Shown one piece after another: positions 11,810-23,700 of a stretch of DNA of 64,000 nucleotides. The stretch lies in contig NC_034009.1 in assembly GCF_000346465.2 (NCBI RefSeq), positions 25,155,983-25,219,982 of the forward strand, given 5' to 3'. A program made the position numbers and the translations under genes. The notes below the pieces were generated by a model. That model was given only the letters and a program-made list of their open reading frames with translations. It was not told the origin of the DNA and searched no databases. This DNA is from Prunus persica (Eukaryota > Streptophyta > Magnoliopsida > Rosales > Rosaceae). Positions within the stretch are counted from its first letter, which is position 1. Each line of letters opens with the position of its first letter.

Positions 11810-12173
11810 GTTAACACATTTGAAAATTTTCCCTCTCTTTTAAAGCACTTAAATTAGGGTTTGCGTTATTGATAGATACTTCTAGCTGATTGATTAAGGC
11901 AGCATTCAATTTAGTTGTCAATGGTTTTATCACCAACTATATCTAAGCTAACACAAACCTAAATTAACGCAAACTTGCATGGACCATACTATATTTTCAA
12001 ACTTGAATTAATTTACGTTTAGGTAGCCCATTTATGTCTAATATTGGACTTATCTCATGGCTTAGATTGTTAACTTAAATGGATGGATATGTGCACAGGG
12101 CATAGTGGGTCACCGCCCATCCCAAATTTTTTTTAAACAAAAAATGCTTTCGTATCTTATAAGTCTAGCCCAA

Positions 12174-12219
<46 letters not shown>

Positions 12220-12775
12220 TTTGGGAGGCCAACATCTTCTCATTCTCATTGTCAACAAAAAGAATTCTTCTCACTCTCTCATATCCTATATATAATTATA
12301 GTTTTAATTAAAATTGAGTATTTTAGGAATTAATTAGGGATTAATTATAATTTGGAGATTTTGTTGAGATGTTTGATTTGTTGTTGATATTATTAAGATG
12401 CTCTATGACAATTTGTTTGATTTTTTGTTGGTATTTTAAAAAAAAATTCTTTCTACATACAAAAAAATGTTGGTATATATAAAAATGCATTTTAGAATAA
12501 AGCTTATTACATCTCCTATATATCTTTTTATGTTTATTAATAAAATTTATTCGTATCATTAATTTAATATGTGAATTTTGCCCATCTAACTTTCGAATCA
12601 TTGAATCCACCACCATTATGAAAATGCATGGCCCATGATTGACATTAACACAGTTGAAAATTTTCCATCTCTTTTAAAGCATTTGAAAATTGATAAGATA
12701 TTTCTAGCCAGCTATGGCTGATTGATTGAAGCATATTCAATTTAGTGGTTAATGGTTTTATCACCAACTAACTAC
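11810..12775. repeat. Dispersed direct duplication (about 130 bp, 830 bp apart)
   Basis: The stretch at about 11810-11945 (GTTAACACATTTGAAAATTTTCC ... AATGGTTTTATCACCAACTA) recurs diverged at about 12640-12775. This looks like an older segmental duplication. A (TC)n tract lies between the copies at 12175-12219. Confidence 0.7.
12175..12219. repeat. (TC)n microsatellite
   Basis: An almost pure CT run, interrupted once by TTT. The apparent leucine/serine-rich frames across it are artefacts of the repeat. Confidence 0.9.
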
Positions 12776-15207
12776 TAAAAAGTCAGGTCTGATGGACAGT
12801 ATATATCCATCATGAACATCACTTTGCGAATGTGATCAATTTATGGTTTGCGTGAAGCAGTATCTTTCTTATGTCACGAACAATAATTAAATATCTAACA
12901 CGGTACTGAATCAACTATATAGCTATAAGATTAGTAGTATTTTTCTTCCCGCTTTTAAATTAGTGGTATTTCTCTATCTGTTGTTGGAAGAGATTTTAAA
13001 TTTGAATCTACATTTTTCGTATGTTGATTAAAAATATAAAAGAAAAAGCTTTATATCAAATACTACTGTACTTATAAAGAGCCAACCACCTAGATGAGAG
13101 AAATTTATTTATATATAATTTATTAACATAATCTATGATTTTGCTATTGTGATGAGGGATTTCGAGTCTCTGCATTTAGAATTTGTGCATTTCGATACAT
13201 CCAAACTATACAAAAGATCATAATAAATTATAAAGGCAGAGAAATACACAATTTCTAAATGTAGATACTCACGATTTTGTGAGGAGATATCTAGATGATA
13301 GAACTGGATTAATGCATTAAAACCAGATGAGTACCAAAACGTAAGTGGTAGGACAGTAGTAACGAAAGCAACGGCAAGCGAACTCCGAAGTTCAAATCCA
13401 AATAAGCAATACCTACATGCGAAATGCACGGAAAATATATAGTAGAAAAGATACCAAAAAAGTTTAAACTTAGCAGTCAAGTCTTTGCTTTTACCAGGAT
13501 TCCATAATATATATACTTGTTGAAGCGTTATAGATTTAATGTATCTACTGACACAAAGTTAAAATATTGGTCTTTAGAATATTTGGTCAAAGGCTTCATC
13601 GCATAGTTAATTACTAATGTAATCAACCAGTCTTACTCTTTTGTGTTTGTGTGAGAGAGAGTGTGTAGATATATAGTGTATTAGTGTACATATACATAGT
13701 TATTTTGGCAAATGTCATTGTAAATAAAGAGGGAAGTAGGGAGGGATATAGTAGAAAATACATAATAATAACATTCAGATATTTGTTTTCCAATAATTCA
13801 AACAATTTATTTTTTAGGTCTTCATTCATAAATTATCCTTATAAAAAATTAGACAAATCAGAAACCGTTTAGACATGTAATGGTGTCCTACAAAATCAAT
13901 GAACACGGTGCTTCGAGAAAGTACTAATATTTCAATAATTTAATTAAGTGGTCAAATGATATTGGATTCAAGTGATTTTTTTACAGAGATGTGATCTTTG
14001 AATGAATATTTACAAAATAAATGATTTGGATTAATGAAATACAATGTATAATAGGCTCTACAAAAATGCCTTTCAAATAAACTTATTTAGAAGATCTCTC
14101 AATCGAAACTCAATATATATATATATATATATATATATGGTGCAAGCAAGCAATCCAAAGTATGTTTCAATTTAAAAATAACTAATTATTGCAGTGAGTT
14201 TAGGGGAATCGATCGGATTGAATTTACTATTGAGCTGGTCCTCATATACAAGGTGACATATGTGATGACCCAATAATCCAATATCTAAACTTTCAAGCAG
14301 CATTAAAACGGGGTCTTTTATAATTTTTTTTTTTTTCTTCTTCTCTTCTTTTGTTAGAACTGTTCATCCATTTAAGGTCGCTGACTCGAAGCGTACGACA
14401 AACTTCAAAAGAAATGTGAGCAGGCAATGACCCAGACAGACCTTCACAATTTTCCAATTCTGAGACCCACATGACAATGATAAGGTACCCATCTACTCTC
14501 TATCTAGACGGTGTCTTCCTTAACATTTGTCGCTTACATATAATGTGTATACTACATGTCTATATTTTCAGCTCCATTGTTAGCCATTGACCAAGACAAC
14601 ACACCGTTTTTTCTTTGAAAACTTTTATGTATGGTGACAAATGAAAAGGTCGTCTCTAGGACTCCACTAACTCCTTCAATTTTTTTTAATTTTTTTTATA
14701 TAAAAGAAAATAACAATAAACGACAAATGAAAAATAATAAAATTCGACAAAAGATAAAAATTTATTATCTTTTCTATGTTATGAAAACTAATATGTATTG
14801 ATGAATTCATAGAGTATGAAGCGAATACACTGGTAATGTGCTATATGGATTTCTTCTTCTTTTTTTGCCTTGTACGGTAAAAAAACCCTACATTCTTTTC
14901 AATGATAAGCTGAAGACAGAGAATGAGATTAAGGCAACAACAGCCAAAATAAAATAGAGAGGCAAACTGGGGAATAATATTGCAGCTTATTAGTCTGGAA
15001 TGAAACCTAGGATGTGGCCTAATATTAGCCACTTTGAGTTGGCCATTAAGAGCATCTATAATCATGCTCTCTATTTTTTAGTTAAAATTTAGCTAAAAAC
15101 ATATAAAAACTATTTTAGGAGCTGTCTATAAAATTTTAACTCAAATCATACTCTCTAGTTTAGGGAGTCATAAATGCTATCACTCTTTTTTAATTGGTTC
15201 ATATCTA

Positions 15208-15248
<41 letters not shown>

Positions 15249-15537
15249 GTTAACATTAATTAAAAGTTTAAAATAATCATTAATAAAGCAGCATTAAATT
15301 ATAAAGAGCCACTAGGAATATGAATTTATTATTTATTATGGAGCTTAAGTAAATAATAAATTCATATTTCTATTTAAAGGACTAAAACTCCATTGTTATG
15401 GAACTTTAAATAGAAATATGAATTTATTATTTACTTAGCCACTAAAGCTCCATGGTATTATAAATATGACCTCCTACAAGAATATACAGAAAATTCTCAC
15501 AAACAAATATTCTCATATTAGATTTCATATTTTAGCA

Positions 15538-16262
15538 TGGTATCATAGCGGTGATTTTGGAATTGCTGACTTTAGTTTAAAACCCCTACCGCAGCTATGG
15601 AGGTTGATGATTTTTCAACCCTCATGGAGGTAGCACCACAGACTCTTTCTCTCCTTCTCAACCAACCATAGATGAGTTAAGTGGTCGGGTGCCTCAGCTC
15701 CTATAAATGTAGACTCAACCCCGCACCTCATCCTGAATCAGGATCCTATTTTGATGACCCCGAACTCGATCCTGAATCAGGATCCTATTTTGACGACCCC
15801 GGCCTCGATTACGATAAGGACCCCGACCCCGAATTTGTCTATCATTCAGACCCAGATCCTGATTTTGACTCAGACTCAAACCCCGACTCAGGCTCAGATC
15901 CCGATCCAGATTCCTACTAAACATGTATCCTATGCATCTTTCACTACATAGATTATGACTTCGGGACACATGACAAGATTGTGCATAATGTGGTGATCCG
16001 AGATACACTCGTGAGACTTGTTTTAAATTGCATGGTTACCCCGAATATTGGGCTACTCTCAAAGATCAAATACAACGCGATATGGCTAGTAATGGTATTG
16101 GTTATGAATTCCATACTTCGGATAAGAGTAATTCCACAAGCTGGATAATTAATTCTGGTGCAACTGATCATATGAAGTTTGATCCTAATGATTTTCTGAA
16201 TACTACCCAACCCCGACGAAGTTGTATTGCAAATGCCAATGGAGGAGCTACTTGTCCTGTGA
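15538..16262 (+). mobile_element. Ty1/Copia relic (PBS, gag zinc knuckle, protease start)
   Basis: At 15538 CA is followed by TGGTATCATAGC, one base off the usual primer-binding site for initiator Met tRNA (TGGTATCAGAGC), so an LTR should end there. Downstream is an acidic Asp-Pro-Asp-Ser stretch (15720-15920). After it come RETCFKLHGYPEYW, the end of a CCHC zinc knuckle (near 16010-16060), and SWIINSGATDHMKFDP, the protease signature (16141-16190). The usual active-site Asp of WIIDSGA is Asn here. Frames are broken, and integrase, RT and the second LTR are missing. Confidence 0.75.
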
Positions 16263-17273
16263 CATGAGCTGACAGTGTTGCCCCTTCATCCTTTCTTTTA
16301 TTGTCTAATACTTTACTTGTTCTATCTTTATCCAATAAATTGATATTTGTTAATTAAATTACTTAACAATTGAATTATTGTAGTACGGAAAGATATAGTA
16401 GAAAATACACCAAAAAAGTTTAAACTTAGCATTCAAGTCTTTGCTTTTACTAGGATTGCATAATATATATATACTTGTTGAAGCGTTATAGATTTAATGT
16501 ATACACTGACACAAAGTTAAAGTATTGGTCTTTAGAATATTTGGTCAAAGGCTTCATCGCATAGTTAATTACTAATGTAATCAACCAGTCTTACTCTTTT
16601 GTGTGTGTGAGAGAGAGAGAGGGTGTGTAATTATATATAGTGTATTATAGTGTTCCCGTTTTCATTTATGTTATGTTATAAATACAAAGTGACATATGTG
16701 ATGATGACCCAATAACATTAAAACTGGGTCTTTTATCATTTATCTAATTCACCCAAACAGACTTTTGCAATAATCTAATTCTGAGACCCACATGAAAATA
16801 ATCTAGTCTCTAGACGGTGTCTTCCTTTACATTTGTCGCTTACATATAATGTGTATATACTACATGTGTATTCATTCTGTCAATATTTTCAGCTCCATTG
16901 TTAGCCATGACGAAGACAACACTCCGTTTTTTTATTTGAAATTTTATATGCATGATGACAAATGAAAAGGTCGTCTCTAGGACTTCACTACCTCCTTCAA
17001 TTTTATTTTATTTTTAATAAAATAAAATAGCAATAAACGGCAAATGTTAGCGACAAATGAAAAATAATAAGTTTCGACAAAAGATAAAAAGTTATTATAT
17101 TTCCTATGTTAGGAAAACACACTGGTAATGTGCTATACAAACTCTATATATATATTTGGTATATATTTGGAGAAGTTCCTGTGAGTTTTTTTGTTTTGTT
17201 TTTGACCTTGTACGGTGAAAAACCCTACATTCTTTCCAATGATAACTCGAAGACAGAGAATGAGGTGAAGGCA

Positions 17274-17771
17274 TTGGTTGCACCACCTTCTTCCTTGCTC
17301 TTGGTTCTGATTCTCTGGTTCTTCATTTCGAGATGGGCTATCGCGGCTTTCTTATGGATGCTTGAACGAGATCAATTTCGTTATTGTTGGTGAATTTCAG
17401 ATCGACTATGTTTTTATGGGCTCTTTCGTTTGATTCGCTGCTGGTGGCGGTTTTGTTTTCTTTGTTTTTATTTAGGTCTTTTGTGGCCGACCTGCTTTTT
17501 GTGCATTTTTTTGCATTGTGGGCTTTACGCCTTTACGTGTGATTTTTGTTTTTTTGCTGGCCTTGTGCCTTTTTAGTTCCCGTTTGGTCAGGATCTTGAT
17601 CTTCATGCTATGCCTGCGCTTGGGTTTTAGTTAGATCAGGTCCTGCGTTTCGTTTATATTGCGTTATCTTGCGGGTGCTCTTTGATCGGCCCCTTGTACT
17701 GTTCCTTGGCCTTTTGTGGGGTTTGCAATGAATTACTACTTTGACCCAAAAAAAAAAAAAAAACAAAGAAA
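17274..17771 (+). mobile_element. 5'-truncated LINE-type retroposon insertion
   Basis: This 498-bp insertion is absent from duplicate copy A at the same point. It is flanked by GAGGTGAAGGCA on both sides (17262-17273 and 17772-17783). It ends with GGTTTGCAATGAATTACTAC, TTTGACCC and a poly(A) tract, the usual 3' end of plant L1-type elements. Copy A acts as the empty-site control. No coding sequence is recognisable because only the 3' tail was inserted. Confidence 0.85.
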
Positions 17772-17896
17772 GAGGTGAAGGCAACAGTAGCCAAAATAAA
17801 ATAGAGAGGCGAACTGGGGAATTATATTGCAGCTTGTTGGTGTGGTATGAAACCTAGGACGTGGCCTAAATTAGCCGCTTTGAGTTGGCCATTAAC

Positions 17897-18927
17897 TGTT
17901 CAATTGTCAACTTATATATCTAATCTGTCCAAAGTCCTAGTGCTCAAAGAATCTAAAATATATCATCATCTATATGACACAAGTTGGCCAATCATTCCAT
18001 GTTTGACAAATAAACAAATGATATATATATATTCATATTTTAATTGATTTTATAACAAGTTGGTGTACCTCTAGCCGCACAGACCTTCAGGAGGAGGTCA
18101 CTGTTCTTCATCATCCCCTCTCCACTCTTCCTCATCTCCTCTCTGCTTTGACGACGCACAAATCCCCCTCCCCTCTCCTCCCTTCCCATCCCTTCACCTT
18201 CCTTCTCCTTTTTGTTTTTGTTTTTGTTTTTTTTTGCAGATATAGGATTCGGGCTTTTGATTTGCTTAGGGACGATGTAGCTGCCTTTGTTGGTTTTGTT
18301 GGGTTATTGTGCAGATATCGTGTATTTTAATTTTTGTTTATAATAAGTGTATTAATTCTTTTTGAATTTGTTGTGTGTTTGTAGTTTCTACTTGTAACTT
18401 TTTACTTGTGAGAGTTTACAGATTGAAATTTGCAGTTGTAGTTATGTATGTTGAGGTCTATGCTTGACTTTTGCAAGCTTGCGACTTTTATGTCGGAATT
18501 CCTTTTGGTCATTTATGGCTATGTGTGGAGGTACACTTGTGCCTCTGATGTTGCCAGTGAAGTCCTTGCATGCATTCGGATTAACCCTCTGTGATTACTG
18601 TGCCTCCGTATTTGAAATAATCATGTGTAGTTATCTATATTTATACTAACTCTTATAACTGACGACATTTATATTTGAATTATAAATGCAATCTAACGTC
18701 TTTATCTATTTGAAAAAACACAAGAAGGTGGTACACAAAAAACAATTAGAATAGTTAATTCTTCCATCTTATTTCACAACATTAATTGATCATGAACACC
18801 AAACACATTACACCACATGATTTAAAATATAGAAATAAACTTTTTTACACTTGGAAACTTATAACACACAAAATTAACCAAAGAAAATTACTGTAAGGTA
18901 GCAAATTTTATATATTATATGCCAAAG
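17897..18927. other. Intergenic, 3' flank of BAHD gene 2
   Basis: No gene was recognised. A CT-rich tract followed by a T run (18105-18235) creates short open frames without homology. The rest is AT-rich. Confidence 0.55.
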
Positions 18928-20301
18928 CTAGTAAATCAAAGTTTTCACCCCCGATTTCTTCCAACTGTGGTTGGGTGAAACATATTTGAGAAACTCCTCA
19001 TCAGCTTCAAATATTTCCATGTCTTCCTCCCTCAAATTAACCCACGCCTCCACCCCATCGCCGCTTGGAGTGTCAAAGAAACTCACCAAGTTTCTAAACG
19101 TCAAACTGGCCGACCCCATATAAACAGCCTTCCCCCATCCAAAATCAGCGTCGTACATCGGGAACCTGCAAAGGCTCGTGAAGCTAAACGGCACCAACTC
19201 CCCTCGTTTCACTTGCGAGGTGCGCTCTTTCAATAAACTCAAGTGCTGGTGCCCTTCTTTCAATTTCTTTACATACTCCGTGTTGACTTGCTTGAGCCCC
19301 TCTCTGACGTGGCTCACTATGGCTTGTAGTGTTGAGTCGGACACCGACCCGTCTTTGGGGCCCACGGGCACTGGTGGGCTCGCTTGTGACATTCGGCTCA
19401 AATTCCCGAAAGTATACTCCGGAAGTGGTGGATCCATTCTCGTCCGCAAGTTCACCGCATGAGACACCATGTAGGTCTTCGGGACATCATCAGATCTGTC
19501 GATTTGCTTCGGGTTGTTGCAGGATGCTGCGTATCGGCTCAATATGAAGGCCGATAAGGCCTCCACACGGGTAGGACGCCGAGCGTGTTCGTTCTGGGCT
19601 CCGGTGCATTTCTCCCTGAGTGTCGAAATTTCTGGTGCCTCGAACACAAAACGTTTGGTGGAAATGTTGTCTTTGACCATCCCGTTCGTAGGGTGGTAAA
19701 ACCCGGACAAGTCCATTTGCGGGAAGTACTTGTCGGACACAAAATCGGGTGCGGGTACGGCGTCGACCTCGCCCCTCGTGGCTGCGGCGAGGCTGTTGAG
19801 AAAACTGAAATAAGCCAAGGCGTCTCCGGCCTTGTGGGACATACCCATGGCGATGCTCATACCGCCGCATACGAACGACGTGACCTGTAGGCACACGCCC
19901 AGTTCGTGTGCGGAGTCGAGTTCGCATGGGAGGAACTTGTTGAAGTCGTTAGGGATAGGGTTTGAGATGACGTCCGCGATGGTGACATTGGCTTTGGCTT
20001 CGGCGTAGAGGGCACCCTCATCGTTGCAGTCGATGTATTGGTTTTCCCTGACGCGTCCTGCTAAGGGGTAGAACTTGGTTAGGGTTTCGGATAAGGCTAG
20101 TTTGATTCTTGTGCAGCGTTGTTGTATGTATGTGGAGTCGGTGGCGTCGGGGTCTTTAGGGAAGAAGAGGACCATGGGCATGAAGACTGGCGGGTTGAGT
20201 TGGTCGATGAAGGAGAGGTTGTGGCGGCGGAGGTGGGGTGGGGTTGGAGAGGAGGGTTTGACGGTCTCTGTTGAGAGCACCTCAATTTCTAATGCAGGCA
20301 T
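18928..20301 (-). CDS. BAHD acyltransferase, vinorine synthase-like
   Basis: Predicted cytosolic acyl-CoA-dependent acyltransferase of 457 residues, single exon. HXXXD is HKAGD at 156-160 and DFGWG is at 386-390, followed by KAVYMG. The N-terminus MPALEIEVLSTETVKPSSPTPP matches clade III enzymes. The frame is open further upstream, to 20475, but those residues are hydrophobic and unlike the family. A TATA box at 20427-20436 lies inside that extension, so ATG 20301 is the start. The coding region has more G/C than its surroundings. It is a diverged paralogue of the 8.2-9.5 kb gene (shared HAVNLRTRMDPPLPEY and SLCRFP blocks). The substrate is unknown. Confidence 0.92.
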   Translation of the reverse strand: MPALEIEVLSTETVKPSSPTPPHLRRHNLSFIDQLNPPVFMPMVLFFPKDPDATDSTYIQQRCTRIKLALSETLTKFYPLAGRVRENQYIDCNDEGALYAEAKANVTIADVISNPIPNDFNKFLPCELDSAHELGVCLQVTSFVCGGMSIAMGMSHKAGDALAYFSFLNSLAAATRGEVDAVPAPDFVSDKYFPQMDLSGFYHPTNGMVKDNISTKRFVFEAPEISTLREKCTGAQNEHARRPTRVEALSAFILSRYAASCNNPKQIDRSDDVPKTYMVSHAVNLRTRMDPPLPEYTFGNLSRMSQASPPVPVGPKDGSVSDSTLQAIVSHVREGLKQVNTEYVKKLKEGHQHLSLLKERTSQVKRGELVPFSFTSLCRFPMYDADFGWGKAVYMGSASLTFRNLVSFFDTPSGDGVEAWVNLREEDMEIFEADEEFLKYVSPNHSWKKSGVKTLIY

Positions 20302-20426
20302 GGTTGATTTAGTGTTGCAAGCTAAGCTGCTGGTAGAAAGATAGATATATATGTGAGAAATAATGGAGCGTTGGCAAATGATGAAGGAGATGGATAAGGG
20401 CAAGTACACTATATGCCAAGAGCAGA

Positions 20427-20436
20427 GTTTATATAG
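20427..20436 (-). promoter_or_regulatory. TATA box of BAHD gene 2
   Basis: On minus this reads CTATATAAAC, about 126 bp before ATG 20301, giving a 5' UTR of about 95 nt. Confidence 0.65.
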
Positions 20437-20536
20437 AGAACAGAGAGGGTGGGAAAAGCCGATAAAGTCAAACAAATCATTTTGGATATGCCCTGTAAAA
20501 GATTGTATTAATGTAATCGTAGAAATGTTTGACGAT

Positions 20537-20539
20537 TTA

Positions 20540-20577
<38 letters not shown>
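20537..20577. repeat. (AT)n microsatellite in BAHD gene 2 promoter
   Basis: About 20 AT units lie 100 bp upstream of the TATA box. Length variation here could change promoter spacing. Confidence 0.9.
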
Positions 20578-20579
<2 letters not shown>

Positions 20580-20639
20580 GAAAAAAGATTATTTTGATAG
20601 CTGGCCTACTTTAAAAGTGCCAATTTGCACTATAGTTTG

Positions 20640-22480
20640 TGCCTCTCGTCGTGCCAAAAAACGAGCCACGAAGTTGGTACCATAAAACTTCATTGTCTAC
20701 TTATTCGTAAAGAGCTTGAATTTGAGTGTAAAAGCTTAAACGGCCTTCACACTTGTGGACTCTTATTTTTCGTCTACCTTTCCCTAATTCTTTGTTCTTG
20801 CTTAGCCTCGACACCTGCGGTACTCGGATAACTTAGGATCTGTTTAATAATTATTTTATTTTTTTAATTTTTGTGATTAATTATAATAATATAATCGTGT
20901 AAGGGTTTCGTTGTTTTGGTCATATAATCGTGGAAGATTAAACAACCGCGTGAGGACTACACTTCTTGTGTTTGTCGAGTAGTACTGAAAATGAGGAGGA
21001 GTTCAAGTATTGAGTTTTAGACGGAGTTCTCGGCTGCTCATCCATAGGTTATTTATTAATTGGTTGATAAAAATGTAAGTCTATTTTTTTTAAAAAAAAT
21101 AATTTGAATTTGAAGGTACCAAATCAATTAATAAGGGTTTGGAAGGTACCCACCGAACTCCAAAATAATTTATAAAACGGGAGAAAAAGTGGACTTTTGG
21201 GCAAGTGGAGATGGGAAGCAAGTTGGGACTAGGGTTAAGCAATAAAATCCATAAACAAAAAGAATAAAAGTGGTTCCATTGCATGAAAGTAAACGGCCTG
21301 CGTTTCATCACTTCATCTGATGGTTGACCAGGTATTTAGTTTCTCCAACACTGATATCAACAACACCCATAAATTTTTTTAAGGTTAAATTTATATACAT
21401 ATATTTATACCAAACACCATATACATTTATATTTAAATTTATCCAGAACAGCCATATAAATTTATAAATATATTTATATATTTAAATTTATATTCATTTT
21501 CTATATTGCTCAAGTGATCACTACCATGTGATGGGACATTTATTGTCATAAAAATTAGAAAATAATTCATATCAAACACCAACCTTGTGATGTAAACCAG
21601 CTCATGTGCTTAAAGGTAACATGGTGTAGATTGAAGAATCAGGCAAGCTATTCACACACACACTTATATATACTTCTTGCCAAAGTTAGGAAGGAAGGAA
21701 AGGAGAGTTTGAATATGAGATCACTGGTCTATAAGTAGGAGTCTTTTTTCACTCAATTAGACCTCGTATTATATATACCTAATAAAAATCATAGACGAGC
21801 GAATTGGTCACATCCTCATAGAGTTATTTTGCAGAGCGTTTCCCAACTTGCATGATGTTGATATATATATATATATATTATACATTAATATCTGCACTGC
21901 TGAATATGTAAATGTTGATATATAACATAGTGGTTAATTAGTTATAATCTGCATTCCGAAAGCTTCAAATTAATTATTGTTTCTTTTAACCCAGCTGTAC
22001 GAAACCTCCCCTCTTCTTCTTTTCTGGTCAAATAGATTACAAGAGAATAAATGTATAGAATGGAGTTGCTATCAACGATTAAGGCAAACGACAATTAGAA
22101 AAAAATATATATATGAGTGCTGGAGGTTAGAAGGCAATTGTGACTGGGTAAATGCCTTGGTGGAGACAATTCTATTTGGCACACGCAGGTCATGACTTAA
22201 TCAAATACTTGCCAATTGGCATCGTCACCTTGCTTCGAGATATCAAGGATCATCCTTGCTTTTCTCCATTAATTCCTTTTATTATTTTATTGTTTATTTG
22301 TTTATTTATTTAGACTTGAATAATAAATCATCACGGCATCCCATTTTAACCATTTGCTTCTTCTCCAAGTTTCAGACCCTATTTATTAGGTAAAGGGAAA
22401 CTTTCCACCCAAAAAAAAGGCGCCAGACAAAGTCTCAGAACCCTCCTTACCAAAACAAAGAAAAAGAAAAAGAAAAAAGA
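20640..22480. other. AT-rich intergenic, no gene seen
   Basis: Only short frames without motifs are present. Palindromic TATA/TTTA-rich stretches occur at 21370-21500, and a short (AT)n run lies at 21858-21880. Confidence 0.55.
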
Positions 22481-22620
22481 AAGATATATGCCTGCAGCCC
22501 AATATCTCTAGCCCATTATATTAGAATATGGGCCCTATATCTCTTATCCCAAACCATAGCCCACAATTTGAAAGTCCAATTGTGACAAGTCGTGTTTCGA
22601 GAATTACGAGAAAACGTTAT
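22481..22620. repeat. Diverged copy of the P450/HSP21 intergenic promoter
   Basis: The order AGCCCATTA, ATGGGCCC, CCACAATT, GTCCAATTGTGACAAGTC and GTTTC, then GAATT, matches 53738-53825 between the P450 and sHSP genes. Neither gene body is present here. It may be what remains of a displaced or deleted gene duplicate. Confidence 0.65.
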
Positions 22621-23534
22621 CTTGAACAACAATTTCAACAAAATACGTTGGTTAGGTCAATTGGCGAAAACAGTGTGTCTGTCTTTTAGACCAGTTCCAA
22701 CAGTGAGGGCTGGCCCGAGCAAGAGGGGCTTGAGGCCCCATGCGCCTTTCTAGCGGGCTTCAACAGCCCGGGCAAGTGGACAACCATAGAAGATGTTTGG
22801 TTGTGTGAGTGTTACATCCAAATTGGTCATGAGATGAAGTTCTCTCATTCTCATATGTGGAAAAAAAATTCATGCCGAATTTTGTGAAAAATTGGGTTCA
22901 ATCGTGACATTTTTTTCAAGATTCAAAATTATTCTCACGGGTCCAATCGTCGTGTAGAATGAGAAGCCGTTCCATGATTCAATAGCATCAGATCTGCCTT
23001 TGGAGTCCCCGATGAATCAAAACTCACCAATCCGAAGGGAGCCGAGATCTATTGGGAGAAGGGTTGCAAAGGCCAAGAGAGGGAGTAATTCCACTAATGA
23101 TTGTGCAAAATTTTTAGAGCAAATTACTTTAAACGGCACAATGAGAATTGAGAGGGACATGAAAAGAGAGGGAGTATCTGCTCCTTTGCGATGGCAATGG
23201 GTGGAAACACAACAAACTTTTTGCAAGGGCTAACACTATTTATGTGAATAGTAACAGTCATTGCCTTCCCTTGTCCTTTGTCATGGCAAATGGGTGAAAG
23301 TAGGCATGGGCGCGGATCGAATCCGTTAACCAAACTAAAGACTTCAGTAGACCATTTTCACTTCTGTTAACGAAACCAAAGACTTCGGATGAGTTCACTA
23401 ACATTTGGTTCGGATTGATTCGGTATGCCGGTAGCACTGTAATAAAAACATACTATAAAAATACAATTTATAATACTTTCACATAACATAAGCTCTTGAA
23501 CAAATATACCAAATTATCCTTGTAAAATATAAAA

Positions 23535-23700
23535 ATCCAATAGTCTAATTCATCCAAGTATGAAATCAAATAACTTAGTCACTATACCATTCAATATGTA
23601 CTCAAGATGTGTTGGGAATCCAATAGTCTAATTCATCCAAGTATGAAATCAAATAACTTAGTCACTATACCATTCAATATGTACTCAAGATGTGTTGGGA
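23535..23700. repeat. Perfect tandem duplication, 2 x 83 bp
   Basis: ATCCAATAGTCTAATTCATC through GATGTGTTGGGA occurs twice back to back with no mismatch seen, inside the hAT-like element. Either it is very recent or it is an assembly artefact. Confidence 0.9.

Larger units (their letters stand above)
9568..13429. other. Long AT-rich intergenic region with relics
   Basis: No intact gene was found. Listed separately are a LINE 3' remnant, a 65-bp tandem repeat, a dispersed duplication and a (TC)n tract. Other open frames here are short, AT-driven and carry no motif. Confidence 0.55.
13430..17896. repeat. Segmental duplication: copy A 13430-15052, copy B 16386-17896
   Basis: The copies share long stretches of near identity in the same order. 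Examples are GCGTTATAGATTTAATGTAT, GGTCAAAGGCTTCATCGCAT and CATTGTTAGCCAT, then GTCGTCTCTAGGAC and the final GGCAAACTGGGGAAT/GGCGAACTGGGGAAT block. The offset is about 2.96 kb. Copy B lacks some sequence (for example part of 13700-14250) and carries an extra poly(A) insertion at 17274-17771. A Copia relic lies between the copies. No conserved reading frame unites them, so this is duplicated noncoding DNA. Confidence 0.85.

Noticed and set aside
19490..19927. Long minus-strand frame overlapping BAHD gene 2 (Arg-rich, 145 residues), and plus-strand frames over both BAHD genes
   Set aside because: They are out-of-frame readings of the GC-richer BAHD coding sequence, with no motif of their own.
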